Part shown: positions 48,882 to 50,095 of the stretch, piece by piece
How positions within the stretch are numbered: the first letter of the stretch is position 1
How the letters are laid out: each line of letters starts with the position of its first letter
IMG/VR virus record: IMGVR_UViG_3300033149_001537
Location: 1-50,095 of that record
Source of the DNA: a virus
Direction: 5' to 3' (one strand)
Length of the DNA stretch: 50,095 nt
Notes under the pieces: model-generated
Told to the model about the DNA's origin: nothing
Seen by the model: the letters and a program-made list of their open reading frames with translations, nothing else
Databases searched by the model: none
Program-made: the position numbers and the translations under genes

Positions 48882-49057
48882 TACGAAAAACATTACTTAG
48901 AATAAAGCGTAAATGTAGAAAGGCAAAAGAGAATATTGAGCGCGGGACATTTGAAAATGTTGGTACTTGGTGTAATTTAATGGATTTAAGAATAAATTAT
49001 TCCCGGAAATCGATAGGACGGTTTGATTCAGGAAATTATCAGCTTAAGAATGGCTAA
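48878..49057 (+). CDS. hypothetical basic protein, 59 aa
   Basis: A 59-aa basic protein from GTG 48878, overlapping the previous stop (GTGA). It is the last rightward gene. It ends four bases before the end of the first leftward gene, with no visible terminator between them. Confidence 0.5.
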   Translation: MIRKTLLRIKRKCRKAKENIERGTFENVGTWCNLMDLRINYSRKSIGRFDSGNYQLKNG

Positions 49058-49061
49058 TTTA

Positions 49062-49307
49062 TTAGATTTTTTTAAGTTCTTTTGACGCAAACGTAATCAT
49101 TTTTACCAGCGAATCAACGGTACATGTTTCTTTGTTGTCCATATATATTAAATTTCGTATGTATGTAGATTTTCCTCGTTTTTCATAAACTTCATATAAA
49201 GATTTAGGAACTACAACTGAAATTGTTTTCGATTTTTTTCCAGCTTCTAGGGTGGGCTTTTTCCCTCTCTTGTTCGCTGGAATTGGTTTAGGGTTGTAGT
49301 TTGGCAT
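49062..49307 (-). CDS. ribbon-helix-helix-like protein
   Basis: An 81-aa leftward gene; its ATG is preceded by AAAAGGAAATCACT. A basic N-terminal arm (PANKRGKKPTLEAGKKSK) leads into ISVVVPKSLYEVYEKRGKST and YIRNLIYMD, the strand-helix-helix pattern of the RHH fold. It could repress the leftward or divergent transcripts. No operator was identified. Confidence 0.6.
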   Translation of the reverse strand: MPNYNPKPIPANKRGKKPTLEAGKKSKTISVVVPKSLYEVYEKRGKSTYIRNLIYMDNKETCTVDSLVKMITFASKELKKI

Positions 49308-49361
49308 AGTGATTTCCTTTTCGTTTTTTTCTGGTTAAAGGTTTAAATAAAGAATTGAAAA

Positions 49362-49595
49362 TTAATTATCGATTTTTTTTTCGTTTTTTTCTTCACTACA
49401 CTTGTAACAATAGCGCTCAGTTATTTCTACCAAAAACGGATTGCATATATAGTCAATGTAATTTGGTATTCTCTGAGATGTGAGCAATGAGAAGCCAAGG
49501 TGCTTCATGAAATGATTGCTCCAGAACTTGTGCATGGCGAGGCATATCCTAAAAGATAGCCATTCTCCTGATTTTGTGTAAAAGCTTTTGTCCAT
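49362..49595 (-). CDS. hypothetical protein, 77 aa
   Basis: A leftward 77-aa protein. The centre is aromatic and His-rich (CLAMHKFWSNHFMKHLGF) and the end has a Cys pair (CYKC) before a basic tail. No ribosome binding site is clear. It lies just upstream of the RHH-like gene and is probably cotranscribed with it. Confidence 0.5.
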   Translation of the reverse strand: MDKSFYTKSGEWLSFRICLAMHKFWSNHFMKHLGFSLLTSQRIPNYIDYICNPFLVEITERYCYKCSEEKNEKKIDN

Positions 49596-50004
49596 AGTAG
49601 TTAGTCTCGTAGTTAATTGTTGTTTAAATAGTTACAGCAAACAGTTAAACTTTTTCATCAACTTTTCGGTGTAAATCGTTGGTGCTTATCGTAGTTGTGC
49701 GTTGTAGAAATCTCAAAAGATTTTTTGCCCGAATAGTTTGTAGAAAATGGTTTGTAGTTACTTTTTACCATAGAAATACGTTGGTTTCTGTTTGGTTTTT
49801 GTCAATAAATCTCAATTAGTACGACCTCCGTAATTGCTCTGTGCGCTTCTGTGTATCAATAAGGCAATATCTTACCCTATTAATATAATGCATTGTGCGG
49901 GCTTGTGCTGTGTTTAAATGCAATCCGGCACAAGCACAAAGGCGATTATAATGTAATAGCCTTATAAATTAGTTTATAAAGCCATTGTGGAGCTAAAAAA
50001 ATAT
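49596..50004 (-). other. gene-free stretch between leftward genes
   Basis: No convincing gene. On the leftward strand there is a good ribosome binding site (ACGGAGG, complementary to 49824-49830) followed by a TTG-started frame of only 16 codons. A hairpin pairs GCTTGTGC 49901-49908 with GCACAAGC 49928-49935. AAGGC...GCCTT at 49939-49963 could be a weak terminator for the gene ending at 50005. Confidence 0.5.
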
Positions 50005-50095
50005 TTATTCTAAGTCTTCCAGTCCAAGTGCCTCCGTCATATAGTTATGTATCTTGGTTATGTCTTCACGTTTAATGTTTTGGATAGTAAAATTG
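50005..50095 (-). CDS. C-terminal end of an unidentified leftward gene
   Basis: An open frame on the complement runs from the window edge to a stop at 50005-50007 and encodes about 29 residues, ending TEALGLEDLE. The gene is truncated by the window and its identity cannot be told. Confidence 0.5.
   Translation of the reverse strand, partial: NFTIQNIKREDITKIHNYMTEALGLEDLE

Overview
The window is most of a tailed double-stranded DNA phage, or prophage, with siphovirus morphology. It carries a GpA-type large terminase, a gpW-like connector, a lambda-type portal, a fused protease-capsid protein, a tail tube, a tail-assembly chaperone pair joined by a -1 frameshift, a tape measure and tail tip proteins, and no recognisable sheath. 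The DNA is AT-rich and uses the standard code. Most genes have clear Shine-Dalgarno sites (AAGGAG, GGAGG, or a recurrent GAGGACA), so the host initiates translation in the ordinary bacterial way. I cannot name the host. No tRNA, integrase, DNA polymerase, reverse transcriptase or convincing endolysin is visible.

Layout: 0.3-4.7 kb holds small leader genes, the terminase small and large subunits and small unknown genes. 4.7-6.1 kb holds a zinc-ribbon protein, a RAMP-like protein, a GC-rich non-coding tract closed by a strong terminator, then a consensus promoter followed by two more terminator hairpins. 6.1-12 kb is the head module, including three tandem decoration proteins. 12-25 kb is the connector and tail module. 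25.4-31.9 kb is a compact run of sugar-modifying enzymes: four glycosyltransferases, a LicD-like protein, a radical SAM enzyme, a methyltransferase and a NodB-type deacetylase. 32.3-34 kb is a probable tail fibre. 34-36.7 kb is the recombination module (RecB-like nuclease, ERF annealing protein). 36.7-41.1 kb is a chain of very small genes separated by repeated, foldable linkers. 41.1-49.1 kb has a VRR-NUC nuclease, a replication-type protein, a DNA methyltransferase and many small proteins. From 49.06 kb to the end the genes run leftward and include a ribbon-helix-helix-like protein.

Nearly everything from 0.3 to 49.06 kb reads rightward, commonly with overlapping stop and start codons. Sigma70-like promoters are visible at 0.14, 4.72, 5.90, 25.35 and 34.02 kb.

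The strongest leads are: (1) the RAMP-like gene next to a roughly 340-nt non-coding tract in which GC dinucleotides recur about every 5 nt; (2) the cassette-like array at 36.7-41.1 kb, with three 120-nt Y-shaped inverted-repeat elements, an 'empty' version of one of them, and shared junction sequences; (3) serine-tract tails or linkers on five virion proteins in a phage that also carries a glycosylation cluster; (4) several structured RNAs outside the array, one a perfect interleaved pseudoknot upstream of the replication-type gene.
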